Shown one piece after another: positions 35,520 through 44,492 of a stretch of DNA of 64,000 nucleotides. Positions within the stretch are counted from its first letter, which is position 1, and each line of letters starts with the position of its first letter. The DNA is from an uncultured Lachnospiraceae bacterium (GTDB lineage: Bacteria > Bacillota > Clostridia > Lachnospirales > Lachnospiraceae): the NCBI GenBank assembly GCA_945913255.1, contig CAMEDC010000001.1, positions 186,001 to 250,000 on the forward strand, written 5' to 3'. The notes beneath the pieces were generated by a model. The model was not told the DNA's origin. It did no database searches and saw only the letters and a list, made by a program, of their open reading frames with translations. Made by a program: the position numbers and the translations under genes.

Positions 35520-36536
35520 TTAAATGTCATGGAAAAGTGATGATTTTGTGAAAGTTTTGTGAACTGACAAAGATTGGGCGGATTCCTCCGCTTCCGCCGT
35601 CAAAACCAGACAGGGACCTTTTACGGTGATTCCGCGAAAAACAAACTCTTCCCTGCCGGATTGAAATTCATACAAAATCCCACCGGAATACAAAGCGACT
35701 TTCTTACAGTTGCTGTACACAGACACTGAAAAACTGCCGTTATCCTGTTGTCTGATACTTTCCGGGACGATGTATACGAAGGGAGTTTTACTCCACTTAG
35801 CCCGATATTTGTAATACTGCGAAGTAAAGGTTCCGTTCCTTCTCATAAGGTCTTCTCTGAAACGCGGCAGACTCTCCGGATTTTTTCCGGGCCACGACAG
35901 GCAGCCCGTCTTTCCCTCGCATAACAGCGTTTTACCGCATTCTTCCTGCATGGAATTTACCCCACTCCAAACCAGCAGGCCCAGCCTTTCACAAATCTGA
36001 GCAAATGCCCTGTTCCTTCCTTCCGTTTTTTCCAGATAGACACCGTTGGCTCCCAATTCCCGGATCAACTGCAAATCCTGCACCAGGCACTGCTGTCCTT
36101 CTGCTGTGTCAATTCCTTCCGGCAGTTCGTACCGAACCGTTCTGGGATGAAAGACTTCTCCATTCAGCATAATCCCCTTTCCGGGTATCTCTTCCAAAAT
36201 ATAGAGAGAAAGCAGTCTGACACATCTGTCAGCCTGCCTTCCCTCCTGCGAATAAATTGCTGCTTCCAGCCTGTAAAGATAAGGATTTTCCGTTCCCTGC
36301 CAGAGAAACGGATGCAACAGCACGGATTGCAGCGGTTCTTCCTCCTTTGTCTGCTGAAAGCATTCCAGAACCGGATGTCCTTCCCTGTCAAGCATCCGCA
36401 ATTTCACAAAATACCCCTGTCCCGGGTCATCATTCTCATAGTGAAAATACCATTCCAGAAATGCTTTTCCGTTTTCCAGGCTGCATTTCACCTCGATTCC
36501 TTCCCCGGGTGCCGCGGTGTCAAACCTTACACTCAC
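35520..36536 (-). CDS. Degenerate GH2-like protein lacking catalytic residues
   Basis: A 338-residue protein resembling pieces of family 2 glycosidases. 'LWQGTENPYLYRLEAAIYS' near 78-96 is the end of a GH2 Ig-like domain. 'GKGIMLNGEVFHPRTVRYELP' is the entry to the TIM barrel. The barrel is far too short, about 110 residues, and the acid/base and nucleophile glutamate motifs are missing. 'FSVSVYSNCKKVALYSGG' resembles the later Ig domain of GH2 enzymes (DUF4982-like). It starts with GTG, overlapping the symporter stop (GTGA). It may be a decayed hydrolase or a sugar-binding protein; hydrolysis is unlikely. Confidence 0.6.
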   Translation of the reverse strand: MSVRFDTAAPGEGIEVKCSLENGKAFLEWYFHYENDDPGQGYFVKLRMLDREGHPVLECFQQTKEEEPLQSVLLHPFLWQGTENPYLYRLEAAIYSQEGRQADRCVRLLSLYILEEIPGKGIMLNGEVFHPRTVRYELPEGIDTAEGQQCLVQDLQLIRELGANGVYLEKTEGRNRAFAQICERLGLLVWSGVNSMQEECGKTLLCEGKTGCLSWPGKNPESLPRFREDLMRRNGTFTSQYYKYRAKWSKTPFVYIVPESIRQQDNGSFSVSVYSNCKKVALYSGGILYEFQSGREEFVFRGITVKGPCLVLTAEAEESAQSLSVHKTFTKSSLFHDI

Positions 36537-37978
36537 CTGCTGCCTCCTTCCGCCTTTTTTCTTTTTTCCAGCAAAATCTTTGTATTCTTTTCCACTTCCT
36601 GCCTGGTAAGCGGATACAAAAACTGCATAATCAGGAACACAATCAGATAGCAGACACCCGGTACCAGAGTCGCCACCGTATAAATCCGCTCCGATACCGC
36701 CTCTGTCTGGGAGGACGCCTCAGACACATACCCGATTGCTGTCAGTGCAAAGCCTCCGGCTCCGCCTGCCAGTGCCTGTCCAACCTTTCTGGCAAAGGAA
36801 TATACCGCATAGACCGTTCCGTCTTCGCGCTTTCCCGTATTGACCTCCTGATAATCAATAATATCTGTAATAAAGGCCCAGATAATCAGATTGAATAAAC
36901 CCACACCAATGGTTCCCACAAACAGCAGAATAACAAACACGGGAATACTCTTTATCCGCAGAAAGAACAAAAGCATATAGATGATTCCCGCCAGCAGCAT
37001 TCCCAAGGCACCGGCTTCCTTTTTCCCGAAATCCGATGCAATCCGCGATACAAACGGAGCCAAAAGAAGTGTTCCGCCAATGCTGATAAAATTCACTGCA
37101 GACATCGCCTTTGCATTTTTAAAGTAATCAAGAAACAGATAGTTGTTCATGGTCTGTCCCAAAAGACTTGCCAGAAGAAGCACCAATGCCGCAAATACCA
37201 GCGCAAGAAGCGGCCTGTTTTTTCCCAGTCCCTTAAGCATTTCCGCAGCGCTTTCCCGCTTCTGCTCCTTCTTTTCAAAAAAGACTCTCTCCCGGCAAAG
37301 ACAGTAGCAGAGCCAGTAACAGATAATTGCCAGAACACCGAAAACAACTGCCGTCAAAGTAAAGCGAACGGGTATCACAACCTGATTTCCCGCCTCATCT
37401 GTCCGATAGACAATTAACGGTACCAGTACACCAATCACAAGTCCTGCCAGGCTGGCGCCAACGCCCCGGAAAGTGGAAAGAGATGCCCTGTCCTTTACAT
37501 CAGAGCTGATAACCGACGCCATGGAGCCGTATGGAATGTTGATTGCCGTGTAACAAAAACTGCTCCAGAACAGATAAGTGAAAATAACATAGACAAGCTT
37601 TGCCGGATATGCCCAATCCCGGACAAAATACAGATACATGATGGTACTGGCAATTGCCACCGGAATGCACATACGGCGAATCCAGGGGCGAAATCTTCCG
37701 TCCTCCGCCGGCTGCATATGGTCCACAATACGCCCCATGGTCACATCCGTGAAGGCATCCACGATGCGTGCTCCCATAAAAAGAAGCCCGACCACAAATC
37801 CGCTCAACCCCAATACCTTTGTGTAAAATACCATAAGATAATTGCTGGCAAACACAAAACTGAAATCATTTCCGAAATCACCAAACAGATAGCCGATTTT
37901 ATCCTTCCAGCCAAAGGGTCGCTCCTGCCTGCCTTCCTCTGTACGAACATTTCCTTTTTCATCTATTTTTTCAGACAT
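36533..37978 (-). CDS. GPH-family sugar:cation symporter (MelB/YicJ type)
   Basis: The ATG at 37978 has GGAGG 5 bases upstream; the frame extends to 37990. The 481-residue MFS protein has twelve membrane helices. 'GYLFGDFGNDFSFVFASNYL' and 'RIVDAFTDVTMGRIVDHM' are family motifs whose aspartates bind the cation and sugar in MelB. It imports glycosides, pentosides or hexuronides with Na+ or H+. It is coupled to the GH2-like gene, which suggests a glycoside, perhaps a glucuronide. Its ribosome binding site lies inside a hairpin (37985-38031). Confidence 0.9.
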   Translation of the reverse strand: MSEKIDEKGNVRTEEGRQERPFGWKDKIGYLFGDFGNDFSFVFASNYLMVFYTKVLGLSGFVVGLLFMGARIVDAFTDVTMGRIVDHMQPAEDGRFRPWIRRMCIPVAIASTIMYLYFVRDWAYPAKLVYVIFTYLFWSSFCYTAINIPYGSMASVISSDVKDRASLSTFRGVGASLAGLVIGVLVPLIVYRTDEAGNQVVIPVRFTLTAVVFGVLAIICYWLCYCLCRERVFFEKKEQKRESAAEMLKGLGKNRPLLALVFAALVLLLASLLGQTMNNYLFLDYFKNAKAMSAVNFISIGGTLLLAPFVSRIASDFGKKEAGALGMLLAGIIYMLLFFLRIKSIPVFVILLFVGTIGVGLFNLIIWAFITDIIDYQEVNTGKREDGTVYAVYSFARKVGQALAGGAGGFALTAIGYVSEASSQTEAVSERIYTVATLVPGVCYLIVFLIMQFLYPLTRQEVEKNTKILLEKRKKAEGGSR

Positions 37979-38031
37979 AAAAACCTCCACCCGTGATGCT
38001 TTTTATCTTCGTTAGCATCTCCCGGGCGGAG
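37979..38031 (-). promoter_or_regulatory. Hairpin enclosing the symporter ribosome binding site, followed by T5
   Basis: On the minus strand CTCCGCCCG (38023-38031) pairs with CGGGTGGAG (37985-37993), one G-T pair, and GATGCT (38014-38019) pairs with AGCATC (37995-38000), loop of 13. The 3' arm contains the Shine-Dalgarno GGAGG, and TTTTT follows immediately before the ATG. It can act as a terminator for the upstream transcript and also hide the ribosome binding site. Confidence 0.65.
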
Positions 38032-38762
38032 TGAATTTATACAATAATATCCTTTTTGCAATATCTGTCTGATCAACAGAAACAGTAACACTCATTTCAT
38101 CAGGATTGCTGTACAGGAAAAGAATGCTGCCGGAGTTCAGCTGCTGTTCTGCACGCGCCATCGTCCGAAGGACTGTTCCGCTGCCGGACGCATAGAAATA
38201 ACCGCCTGTTACCTGTTCCCAGGACACGCCCCACTCATCCATTTTATCTGTCAAGACCTTTAGATTCTCTTCGTACAGTGCTTCATACTCATCTACTTTA
38301 AAATAGCTTTTATAGGAACCGTCATTTACGTAGGACTGATACTCCGCAATCTGTTCTTTTGCATCCGCAAGTTTCTCCTCCGCTGTGTCAATGCTGCTCT
38401 GCAGACCGGACACTGTCTCCTGTCAGCTTCAGAACTTTTGTCCCTTCCTCTATCTCCATTTCGGAGGAGATGTAGACTTCCTCAATGACAAGTCCTGTGG
38501 TCAGATTTTCCACATCAAAGCTTTCTTCCGTGACTCTGACGCTGATTACACCGGAAGCTGCCACCATATTTTCCGACAGGGAAAAAGCGCCATTTTTTCC
38601 CATACCATCCGGTCTTGCAGGAAAATCTGAAGTGTTATTTTTTCTAAGCACAACAAAAGCCACTCCTCCTGCCAGTAAAACAATGATCAGAGAAATGGCT
38701 ATCCATATGCTTTTTTTCTTTTTTCCCAAAAATAAATTACCCTTCACCTGAGAATCCTCCAT
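38012..38762 (-). pseudogene. Broken HlyD/MacA-type membrane-fusion (efflux adaptor) protein
   Basis: Two frames together spell parts of an adaptor. Part one (about 38388-38762): lysine-rich start, TM helix 'SIWIAISLIIVLLAGGVAFV', then 'VTEESFDVENLTTGLVIEEV' and 'EEGTKVLKLTGDSV'. Part two (38012-38413, another frame): coiled coil 'TAEEKLADAKEQIAEYQSY', then 'GGYFYASGSGTVLRTMARAE' and 'SNPDEMSVTVSVDQTDIAK', then it ends abruptly in unrelated residues inside the symporter hairpin. Most of the expected long coiled coil and the whole C-terminal barrel are absent. Adaptors normally pair with MacB-type ABC proteins, none of which is here. A GTG at 38747 with GGAGG may be the old start. Confidence 0.82.
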
Positions 38763-38811
38763 CTTTCTGTTGGTATTCTCAGCGTAAAGGGTAAATGTTC
38801 CCAAAAATTGT

Positions 38812-39291
38812 TTAAATTGTGAAAATTCTGTGTTTTGCCTCTTCCACATATAACCTTGCATTTTCGAGACTCTTCTGTATTTCTTCTTCCGTAACCTGAC
38901 GGAGTACTTTGCCGGGACAGCCAATGACAAGAGAATTGTCAGGAATCTCCTTACCCTCTGTGACGATTGCACCGGCACCGATGATGCAATTCTTGCCTAT
39001 CCGGCAGCCATTCATCAGAATGGCTCCCATACCGACCAGCGTATTATCCCCGATGGTGCATCCATGTACGATGGCACTATGTCCGATGGTAACATTTTCT
39101 CCGATTACTACCGGATGCTCTGCTTCCACATGAACCACACAATTGTCCTGAATATTGCTTCCCTTCCCCACAGTAATGGAAGACCTGTCTCCCCGGACAG
39201 TCGCATGATACCAGATGCTCACGTCCTCCCCAAGGCGCACATCTCCCAGTACTACCGCACCGGGCGCTATAAAAGCTTTGTTTTCGCTCAT
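38812..39291 (-). CDS. Gamma-carbonic-anhydrase-like hexapeptide-repeat protein
   Basis: A 159-residue left-handed beta-helix protein. Hexapeptide turns run through residues about 10-125. His54 ('CVVHVEAEHP'), His71 and His76 ('IGHSAIVHGCTIGD') match the three zinc ligands of the gamma-CA/YrdA/PaaY family. Members are trimeric cytoplasmic metalloproteins; many have no proven carbonic anhydrase activity. Its ATG overlaps the Hpt stop (ATGA). Confidence 0.9.
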   Translation of the reverse strand: MSENKAFIAPGAVVLGDVRLGEDVSIWYHATVRGDRSSITVGKGSNIQDNCVVHVEAEHPVVIGENVTIGHSAIVHGCTIGDNTLVGMGAILMNGCRIGKNCIIGAGAIVTEGKEIPDNSLVIGCPGKVLRQVTEEEIQKSLENARLYVEEAKHRIFTI

Positions 39292-39641
39292 GCTTCCTGC
39301 AGCTCCTTCAGCAAAGCTATCGTGCGGTTGTATTCAGCCTTCACCTCTTCATACAGAGCATCATTCTGTGGCTTTCTTCCTCCGCGAAGCTCCTCGGTCA
39401 GTTTATCGCTGACCCTGAATAATCCGGTAAATCCCAGGTTCGCACAAACCCCCTTTAATGTATGCGCCCCGAGAAAAGCATTGTCGTAATCTTCTTCCTG
39501 CATTCCCTTTTCCAGCGTCTGAAAACTGTTATCCTCCAGAAAGGCAAGTGCCAGCATCTGTATCAGTTCTTCGCCTCCCAGTCTGTCCACCATATCATCA
39601 TAATCACCATTCAATGCCGCATAGCATTCCTGTACCGTCAT
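39288..39641 (-). CDS. Hpt domain phosphotransfer protein
   Basis: The ATG at 39641 follows AAGGAG by 7 bases; an upstream ATG at 39671 has none. The 117-residue all-helical protein has 'FLGAHTLKGVCANLGF', with His60 as the phosphorylated residue. It would relay phosphate between a hybrid kinase and a response regulator, neither of which is encoded nearby. The stop overlaps the next start by ATGA. Confidence 0.9.
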   Translation of the reverse strand: MTVQECYAALNGDYDDMVDRLGGEELIQMLALAFLEDNSFQTLEKGMQEEDYDNAFLGAHTLKGVCANLGFTGLFRVSDKLTEELRGGRKPQNDALYEEVKAEYNRTIALLKELQEA

Positions 39642-39704
39642 ATCCCTTCTCCTTACTTTATCTTGCTTCATTGAAAACCATTCCCCTAAACTGATTATAG
39701 TACA

Positions 39705-40226
39705 TTACACGGGGAAATGGCAAGCCGGTTGTCGTTCCTTCCAATGCAGTCTGTGCAGTTCTCCCTGCTGCTGCATATTCTGAAATCCATTCTGCCGCAG
39801 TGCCTCATATAACACGATAGAAACGGAATTGGACAGGTTTAAGGAGCGGATTTCAGGAAGCATGGGAATCCTGATGCAGTCCTCCTCGTGCTCCACAAGA
39901 ATTTCTTCCGGGATACCGGCACTTTCCTTTCCAAACATAATATAATCATCCGGCCCGTAGGAAACCTCCGTATAGCAGCGCTTTGCCTTTGTGGTAGCCA
40001 TCCATATTCTTACGCCCGGATGCTCCGCACAGAATTGTTCAAAGTTCATATACCTGTGTACATCCAGATATTGCCAATAATCCATTCCCGCCCGTTTGAT
40101 GGACTTTTCATCCAGATGAAAGCCAAGCGGCTCTATCAAATGAAGCGGCGTACCTGTCGCGACACAGGTACGCCCGATATTTCCGGTATTTCCCGGAATT
40201 TCCGGCTGATGTAAAATGATATTCAC
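39705..40226 (-). CDS. trmL: tRNA (cytidine(34)-2'-O)-methyltransferase
   Basis: A 173-residue SPOUT methyltransferase of TrmL length. 'LHQPEIPGNTGNIGRTCVAT' is motif 1, 'YIMFGKESAGIPEEIL' motif 2, and 'IPMLPEIRSLNLSNSVSIVL' motif 3, forming the SAM-binding knot. It methylates the 2'-O of the wobble base in tRNA-Leu isoacceptors. It lies 1 base after the aminotransferase stop. Confidence 0.94.
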   Translation of the reverse strand: MNIILHQPEIPGNTGNIGRTCVATGTPLHLIEPLGFHLDEKSIKRAGMDYWQYLDVHRYMNFEQFCAEHPGVRIWMATTKAKRCYTEVSYGPDDYIMFGKESAGIPEEILVEHEEDCIRIPMLPEIRSLNLSNSVSIVLYEALRQNGFQNMQQQGELHRLHWKERQPACHFPV

Positions 40227-40227
40227 T

Positions 40228-41400
40228 CTATTTCTCCTTCGACCTCAGACCATTGATAAAATGCTCCAGCCTCCCAATGGCAACCTTCAGGTTTTCCAGG
40301 GAATAAGCATAAGAAATTCTCAGGTAGCCTTCTCCACAGTCCCCAAATGCAGTTCCCGGCACCACTGCCACCTTCTCCTCCTCCAGAAATCTGGTGGCAA
40401 ACTCCTCACTGGTCATACCAAATTCTTTGATACAGGGGAATACATAAAAGGCACCGTATGGCTCAAAACACTCCAGCCCCATCTCCCGAAAGGCATTCAT
40501 GAGAAAACGCCTTCTCTGATTATACGCCGTGCGCATCTGCGCGATATCTTCATCCCCGTTTTTCAGCGCTTCCACTGCTGCATACTGGCTGGTGGTCGGC
40601 GCACACATAATGGCAAACTGATGGATTTTTGTCATCTGCTTAATAATCTCGGCAGGGCCGCATGCATACCCAAGACGCCAGCCTGTCATGGCATAAGCCT
40701 TGGAAAAACCGTTAATCAGAATGGTTCTCTCCTTCATGCCGGGAAGCTCCGCGATGGATACATGTTTCTCCTTATAAGTCAGCTCGGAATAGATTTCATC
40801 TGACATGACAAATATGTCATGTTTGATGATTACCTCCGCAATCGCCTCTAAATCCTTTCGCTCCATAATGGCACCGGTGGGATTGTTCGGGAAAGGCAGG
40901 ATCAATATTTTCGTTTTCTCCGTGATTGCCTCTTCCAGTTCCTCCGCCGTCAGACGAAATTCATTCTCCGCCTTCAGATTGATAATCACCGGCTTTGCGC
41001 CTGCCAGAATGGCACAGGGTTCGTAGGACACATAACTTGGCTGCGGAATCAATACCTCTTCACCGGGATTGATCATGGCGCGGAGACCCATATCGATTGC
41101 CTCCGAGCCACCTACCGTAACCAACACCTCTGTCAGCGGATCGTAACTGATGCCCTGTTTTCTCTGCAAATAATTACAGATTTCCTGACGCAGTTCCTTT
41201 AAGCCAGCATTGGAGGTATAAAAGGTTCTGCCTCTTTCCAGAGAATAAATACCCTCATCCCGGATATGCCAGGGCGTATCAAAATCCGGTTCGCCGACAC
41301 CGAGTGAAATGGCGTCCTTCATCTCACTGACAATATCAAAAAATTTGCGAATGCCGGACGGCTTTATCTCTACAACTTTATCTGCTAACGGATTTCTCAT
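40228..41400 (-). CDS. Class I/II PLP-dependent aminotransferase
   Basis: A 390-residue fold type I enzyme. 'LGVGEPDFDTPWHIRDEG' near residue 35, 'FPNNPTGAIMERKDL' with the Asn/Asp contacts, 'MSDEIYSELTYKEKH', and 'LINGFSKAYAMTGWRLGY' with the PLP lysine. It belongs to the aspartate/aromatic aminotransferase group. Its ATG overlaps the stop of the Lrp-type regulator (ATGA), a pairing seen in many Clostridia and suggestive of amino-acid control. The amino acid is not determined. Confidence 0.92.
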   Translation of the reverse strand: MRNPLADKVVEIKPSGIRKFFDIVSEMKDAISLGVGEPDFDTPWHIRDEGIYSLERGRTFYTSNAGLKELRQEICNYLQRKQGISYDPLTEVLVTVGGSEAIDMGLRAMINPGEEVLIPQPSYVSYEPCAILAGAKPVIINLKAENEFRLTAEELEEAITEKTKILILPFPNNPTGAIMERKDLEAIAEVIIKHDIFVMSDEIYSELTYKEKHVSIAELPGMKERTILINGFSKAYAMTGWRLGYACGPAEIIKQMTKIHQFAIMCAPTTSQYAAVEALKNGDEDIAQMRTAYNQRRRFLMNAFREMGLECFEPYGAFYVFPCIKEFGMTSEEFATRFLEEEKVAVVPGTAFGDCGEGYLRISYAYSLENLKVAIGRLEHFINGLRSKEK

Positions 41401-41879
41401 GGCGTAATTTTCTCCCTTTCATCTTCTTTTTTCTGGGACAGAACCGTGCCGTGATCCTTGTACTTTTTCAAGATGAAATGTGTCGCCGTGCTCAAAACCG
41501 CATCCAGCGTAGAGAGCTTGTCGGATACGAAGGAAGACACCTCACGGAGCGTTTTCTCTTCCAGAATTACCATGAGATCATAACCGCCGGACATCAGGTA
41601 GACACTGCGAACCTCAGGATATTTGTAAATACGCTCCGCCACACTGTCAAAGCCTTGTCCTCTCTGCGGGGTCACGCGAACTTCAATCAGCGCGGAAACC
41701 TTCTCATTGCTGGTTTTTTCCCAGTTAATCAGTGTATGATATCCACAGATAATGCCCTCTGCCTCCATAGCTGCCAACTCATTCACCACATCTGCTTCTT
41801 CCACACCCAGTATGATTGCCAGTTCCTTTAAGTCAATACGGCTGTTTTTTTCAATTATTGCCAATAATTCTTCTCTCAT
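41397..41879 (-). CDS. Lrp/AsnC-family transcriptional regulator
   Basis: The ATG at 41879 has GGGAG 9 bases upstream; the frame extends to 41948 without a site. The 160-residue protein has an N-terminal helix-turn-helix ('LLAIIEKNSRIDLKELAIIL') and a C-terminal RAM ligand-binding domain ('VYLMSGGYDLMVILEEK'). It likely senses an amino acid and controls the coupled aminotransferase. Confidence 0.93.
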   Translation of the reverse strand: MREELLAIIEKNSRIDLKELAIILGVEEADVVNELAAMEAEGIICGYHTLINWEKTSNEKVSALIEVRVTPQRGQGFDSVAERIYKYPEVRSVYLMSGGYDLMVILEEKTLREVSSFVSDKLSTLDAVLSTATHFILKKYKDHGTVLSQKKEDEREKITP

Positions 41880-41883
41880 TTTT

Positions 41884-42879
41884 CTATTCTCCCTCTTTGT
41901 ATATTTCGTCCTGTTGTGCCTTCTCCATGTAACGCACCTCATCCTCATTCAGGATAACCCTGTCGTTGCCTGTGGTAATCTTTCCGACAATAACCGCCGG
42001 AATCTGTTCTGATTCCAGTGCTGCGACAAGTCCGGAACCGTCCTCCGTGGTCATAATGAGACACCCGCCTGACAACAGTTCGTAAGGATTTACATTACAC
42101 TGCTCGCACACCTCAACTGTCTCCTGCCTGAGCGGCAGCTTTTTTAAATCTATGGTCAGTCCAACGCCCGCTCCCTCTGCAAGCTCCCAGAGCGCTCCGA
42201 AAATACCGCCCTCTGAGGCATCATGCATGGCGCAAACGCCGGACTTCACGGCGGTTGCAGCCTCCGGAATCAAAGACAAATACCGTTCAAATCCCGCTGC
42301 CTCGTCTATGAAATAGGCAGGATATCTTTCCAGTAGCTTTTCGCGCCTGCTCTTTGCCAGAATCGCTGTTCCCTCCAGTCCAATCCACTTGCTGAGAACA
42401 ATATCCTGTCCCGGCCTGGCCGCTTTCACACTGTGATTCGCTTCCCTTGCCGCCCTGCCATACCCGGTGACAGTTGCCACAGGCATCCGCACAACACGGC
42501 TAATTGTTGTCTGACCTCCCACGATTGCAATTCCCAGACTGCTACAGGTTCCTTCCGCCTGCTTCATCAGCAGCTTCAGTTCCGCTTCCTCCGCTTCCTC
42601 CGGCAGAAGGAGCACAAGAGAAACCGCCACCGGCTCTCCGCCCGCCGCCGCCAGATTATTGGCACACCTGATAATCAGCCGCGTCATCCAGTCAGTATCC
42701 CCTTCGAAAACCGGCGATGCCTCCTGTACACAGGTAACCAGATTTTCCCCGTCGGACAACGACAAAATGGCGCAGTCTTCCCCTACGCCTGCGCCATTTA
42801 ACACTTCCTGTCTCTTATATTTTATCTGTCTCAAAACGGAACGTTTCAGTACGTTCTCCGACACTTTTCCGGTTCTCAT
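41884..42879 (-). CDS. AIR-synthase-related (PurM/HypE-like) protein
   Basis: A 331-residue protein with the PurM fold. 'GAGVGEDCAILSLSDGENLV' is the ATP-binding N-terminal part, 'GGEPVAVSLVLLLPEEAEE' follows, and 'AMHDASEGGIFGALWELAEG' opens the C-terminal domain. It resembles HypE, but the HypE C-terminal Cys is missing ('IYKEGE' ends it) and no hydrogenase genes are near. The reaction is unknown. It overlaps the VanW stop by 4 bases. Confidence 0.85.
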   Translation of the reverse strand: MRTGKVSENVLKRSVLRQIKYKRQEVLNGAGVGEDCAILSLSDGENLVTCVQEASPVFEGDTDWMTRLIIRCANNLAAAGGEPVAVSLVLLLPEEAEEAELKLLMKQAEGTCSSLGIAIVGGQTTISRVVRMPVATVTGYGRAAREANHSVKAARPGQDIVLSKWIGLEGTAILAKSRREKLLERYPAYFIDEAAGFERYLSLIPEAATAVKSGVCAMHDASEGGIFGALWELAEGAGVGLTIDLKKLPLRQETVEVCEQCNVNPYELLSGGCLIMTTEDGSGLVAALESEQIPAVIVGKITTGNDRVILNEDEVRYMEKAQQDEIYKEGE

Positions 42880-44351
42880 TCTTCTCCTATTTCCACGCTG
42901 TTCGCTGCAGCTCTTGCTGTGATGGAAGCAATGACATTCTTTACGTGATCTACATTCGCAGTCGCGATAGCCGCTGTAATTTCCTCGTAAGCCGCCGGGT
43001 CTGATGTGGCAGTTCCCACTGTGGCGCTTCTGGGCACCATCTTATAGCTGCTGCTGTTTACCTGTGTACGGCTCACTTCCACACCATCTTTTGTCACTAT
43101 CTTCCAGAGCCGTGCTTTATAACCGATATGTGCGCTGTCTGTCACAATATAACCGATGGGCTGGGATGCATCCGCATAAATCAGGTCGGCAGGAGGATTG
43201 ATTACTTCAAGCACCTCACTCTCATAACGAACGGCGTATCCGGCATCTCTGGTCTCCTTGCCGTAAATATTGAACGTAATCTTCTTGTTATTCGTATATC
43301 CCTCAATATAAATCGGATAGTCCAGATTGTTTACAAATTTGAAATCCTTGCCGGAGCTTTCCGCAATCGCTGCATCTGCTGAAGGGTCCACATAAGAAAC
43401 AATCATGGAATGATTATGACGCTCTGTGACATCCAGCTCTGCTTTCAATACCGCATTGTAAAGTGTCGTGGAAACCTGACAGATTCCGCCACCCAGACTG
43501 TCAACCACCTTTCCGTTTACATAAGAGCCTGCCATATAGTATCCGTTAGATTCCGAAAATGGAGAAACATTTTCGTAGGTGGAAAATTCTTCTCCCGGAT
43601 AAAGGGTAATTCCGTTAATCAGACGACAGCCGTTCTCCACATTTGCGCTTCTGGAGGTTCCGGAAGTGGTGTAAGAAGTCGTAAAAGTTCCCAGTACATC
43701 CTTCACTTCAGCCAGTTCTTCCGCACTGCCCTTTGGTTCTATGGCTGCTACATCCAGCGCAATTTCACAGGGCTGACGATTCCAGTCCCCCGTGAGATAA
43801 TCATTAATCAGATCAATAGAGGTTTCCACATCCAGCATATAGCCTGTCTGACCCTCTATCACCTGAAACTGTCCATTTTCCCTTTTCAGTGCCACATTGA
43901 CCGCTTTTACATCGTATTTTGTGCACTTATTTGCAAGAATATCGCTGATTGCCTGCAGGTCAAAGGAAATCTCAATGGGATAAACTTTATTCTCATGTTC
44001 CAGATCCTTCAGCACTTTGTACCGTTCAATCACATTTCCGTGCTTTCCGATTTCAATGGCTTCCATCACCAGTTCAGGATTTGCCCATGTAATCCCAAAA
44101 TCTCCTGCTGTAACCACAACCTTCTTGTCAGCTGCAGCAAGCAGAGTAATCTCTGTTTCTTTCAGACCTTCCACATATTCTTCTACCGCGCCGAACGCCT
44201 GATCGGCTGTCATCCCGGACAAATCAATATCGCCGGCAAAGATACCCTTTTTCATTGTATCTTCACTTTTCGCCTGCACAGAAAAGCCAAACAGCATCGC
44301 ACAACCTAAAACCAATGCAAAAAGATTACCAGCCTTTTTCATTTTTTTCAT
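42876..44351 (-). CDS. VanW-family exported protein with peptidoglycan-binding-like domain
   Basis: A 491-residue protein with signal peptide (about 1-27, 'LFALVLGCAMLFGFSVQA'). A PG_binding_4-like region runs to about 215. The VanW domain (about 230-365) has 'NGITLYPGEEFSTYENVSPF', 'NGKVVDSLGGGICQVSTTLY' and 'HNHSMIVSYVDPSADAA'. VanW proteins occur in glycopeptide resistance clusters and widely in Clostridia walls; the function is not established. No van resistance genes are nearby. GAGGATGC precedes the start. Confidence 0.9.
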   Translation of the reverse strand: MKKMKKAGNLFALVLGCAMLFGFSVQAKSEDTMKKGIFAGDIDLSGMTADQAFGAVEEYVEGLKETEITLLAAADKKVVVTAGDFGITWANPELVMEAIEIGKHGNVIERYKVLKDLEHENKVYPIEISFDLQAISDILANKCTKYDVKAVNVALKRENGQFQVIEGQTGYMLDVETSIDLINDYLTGDWNRQPCEIALDVAAIEPKGSAEELAEVKDVLGTFTTSYTTSGTSRSANVENGCRLINGITLYPGEEFSTYENVSPFSESNGYYMAGSYVNGKVVDSLGGGICQVSTTLYNAVLKAELDVTERHNHSMIVSYVDPSADAAIAESSGKDFKFVNNLDYPIYIEGYTNNKKITFNIYGKETRDAGYAVRYESEVLEVINPPADLIYADASQPIGYIVTDSAHIGYKARLWKIVTKDGVEVSRTQVNSSSYKMVPRSATVGTATSDPAAYEEITAAIATANVDHVKNVIASITARAAANSVEIGEE

Positions 44352-44372
44352 AATGCATCCTCGATTGAATTC

Positions 44373-44477
44373 TTAAAACAAATATGCTAAAGTAGGAACC
44401 ACCATAGCAATCACAAGTATTACGATGATGACCGCAGAAACACGCTGCCTGGTTTTTTTGTTATTCATGTTAAACAT
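44373..44477 (-). CDS. 34-residue single-pass membrane protein
   Basis: ATG at 44477 with AGGAG 6 bases upstream, stop at 44373. The product starts MFNMNNKKTRQRVSAV, a positively charged cytoplasmic head, and ends in one membrane helix 'VIIVILVIAMVVPTLAYLF'. Good ribosome binding, charge layout and its position 21 bases before the VanW gene support a real gene. I recall similar short proteins in Lachnospiraceae, but no function. It is divergent from 44540-45154. Confidence 0.75.
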   Translation of the reverse strand: MFNMNNKKTRQRVSAVIIVILVIAMVVPTLAYLF

Positions 44478-44492
44478 TGTGTACTCCTAACC

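Noticed and set aside
41884-42879. Hydrogenase maturation protein HypE
   Set aside because: The fold fits, but the C-terminal cysteine required by HypE is absent and no hyp or hydrogenase genes are near.
42876-44351. Vancomycin resistance from the VanW protein
   Set aside because: VanW-domain proteins are widespread in Clostridia. No vanA/B ligase, vanH, vanX or van two-component genes are present.
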